Shown piece after piece: positions 5,503-5,796 of a stretch of 5,796 bases of DNA (positions are counted from its first letter, which is position 1; every line of letters starts with the position of its first letter). The notes under the pieces are model-generated. The model searched no databases. It saw only the letters and a program-made list of their open reading frames with translations, and was not told the origin of the DNA. The translations under genes and the position numbers were made by a program. This DNA is from Hyphococcus sp. Its GTDB lineage: Bacteria > Pseudomonadota > Alphaproteobacteria > Caulobacterales > Parvularculaceae. The stretch spans positions 1-5,796 of the forward strand of contig BQJH01000184.1 in the NCBI GenBank assembly GCA_021604605.1, given 5' to 3'.

Positions 5503-5757
5503 ATGATGGGTTTTGGTAAAATCGGATTGGCGGCGATAGTCGCTGGCTTGCTCACAGCATGTGTTTCGGCGCCGCCGGACTATAACGGCAACCAGACCGT
5601 CACAATAGAATACGATCCGTATGATTATGATCCGGCCGATTTGCTCGCAGAGGCACAATCTCATTGCAGTGCATACGGAATGACTGCCGTATTTGAAGAT
5701 GAAACATCGGACCCGCAATCTGTGCGGTGGCGCTACCGCCATTACCGATGCGTTTAG
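5503..5757 (+). CDS. Small putative outer-membrane lipoprotein with two mature cysteines
   Basis: Unrecognised 84-aa protein. It carries a lipoprotein signal: 'MMGFGK', a hydrophobic core (7-19) and lipobox L-T-A-C with C20. Val at +2 favours the outer membrane. The mature part has a Tyr/Asp-rich stretch 'EYDPYDYDPADLL' (36-48), then 'AEAQSHCSAYGMTAVF' and 'RWRYRHYRC' ending at C83. C55 and C83 could form a disulfide in the periplasm. The spacing A..HC..YG..A ... R...R.C recalls many small alphaproteobacterial lipoproteins of unknown function, but I cannot name a family. ATG 5503 is chosen because AAAGGA (5491-5496) lies 6 nt upstream. A TTG at 5497 would abut that site. A small stem, CGGCC (5473-5477) with GGCCG (5483-5487), sits just before the ribosome site. 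No clear promoter is seen. Confidence 0.75.
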   Translation: MMGFGKIGLAAIVAGLLTACVSAPPDYNGNQTVTIEYDPYDYDPADLLAEAQSHCSAYGMTAVFEDETSDPQSVRWRYRHYRCV

Positions 5758-5796
5758 GGATTATTGAGGAGAGCCTTGGCTGAATCATAAATTTCA

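Noticed and set aside
5758..5796. GAGGAG with a following TTG as the start of a further gene at the right edge
   Set aside because: The TTG frame reaches a stop after four codons, and the AGCC/GGCT repeat is too short to interpret. No gene can be supported in these 39 bases.

Overview
The window looks like ordinary chromosomal DNA of an alphaproteobacterium. Base composition is moderate, roughly 50-55% GC by eye. The main clues are a Cro/C1-type regulator with the alphaproteobacterial 'RFQQIQKYE.GANRISASRLW' pattern, an IMPase-fold histidinol phosphatase, an IbpA-class small heat-shock protein behind a sigma32-like promoter and a ROSE-like leader, and a lipoprotein of the exported methyltransferase-fold family. 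I cannot place it below class level. There is no sign of a phage, transposon, CRISPR array or defence island, and I found no tRNA or rRNA.

Layout. On the + strand: a family-4 glycosyltransferase (78-1151); an intergenic stretch with two hairpins (about 1196-1289); an XRE-type regulator (1421-1813); and a HisN-type phosphatase (1885-2697) whose start codon lies inside a terminator-like hairpin. On the - strand: an alpha/beta hydrolase of the lysophospholipase class (3633-2683), which overlaps the end of hisN by 15 bp tail to tail, and upstream of it a lipoprotein with a methyltransferase fold (4649-3747). A divergent intergenic region (4650-4849) carries short palindromes, a heat-shock promoter and an RNA-thermometer-like leader. 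It is followed on the + strand by ibpA (4850-5311), a long 3'-UTR hairpin, a textbook terminator (5405-5432) and a small cysteine-containing lipoprotein (5503-5757).

The genes do not form one pathway. They read as separate housekeeping or stress units: envelope or lipid glycosylation, histidine synthesis, lipid-ester hydrolysis, heat shock and two lipoproteins. The strongest regulatory story is ibpA, where a sigma32-type promoter and a leader that can pair with the Shine-Dalgarno point to heat control of both transcription and translation. The most unusual features are the hairpin plus T-tract built around the hisN start codon, and the exported methyltransferase-fold lipoprotein, which appears to lack the acidic residue expected to hold the SAM ribose. 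I see no convincing evidence for a wholly new multi-gene system here.
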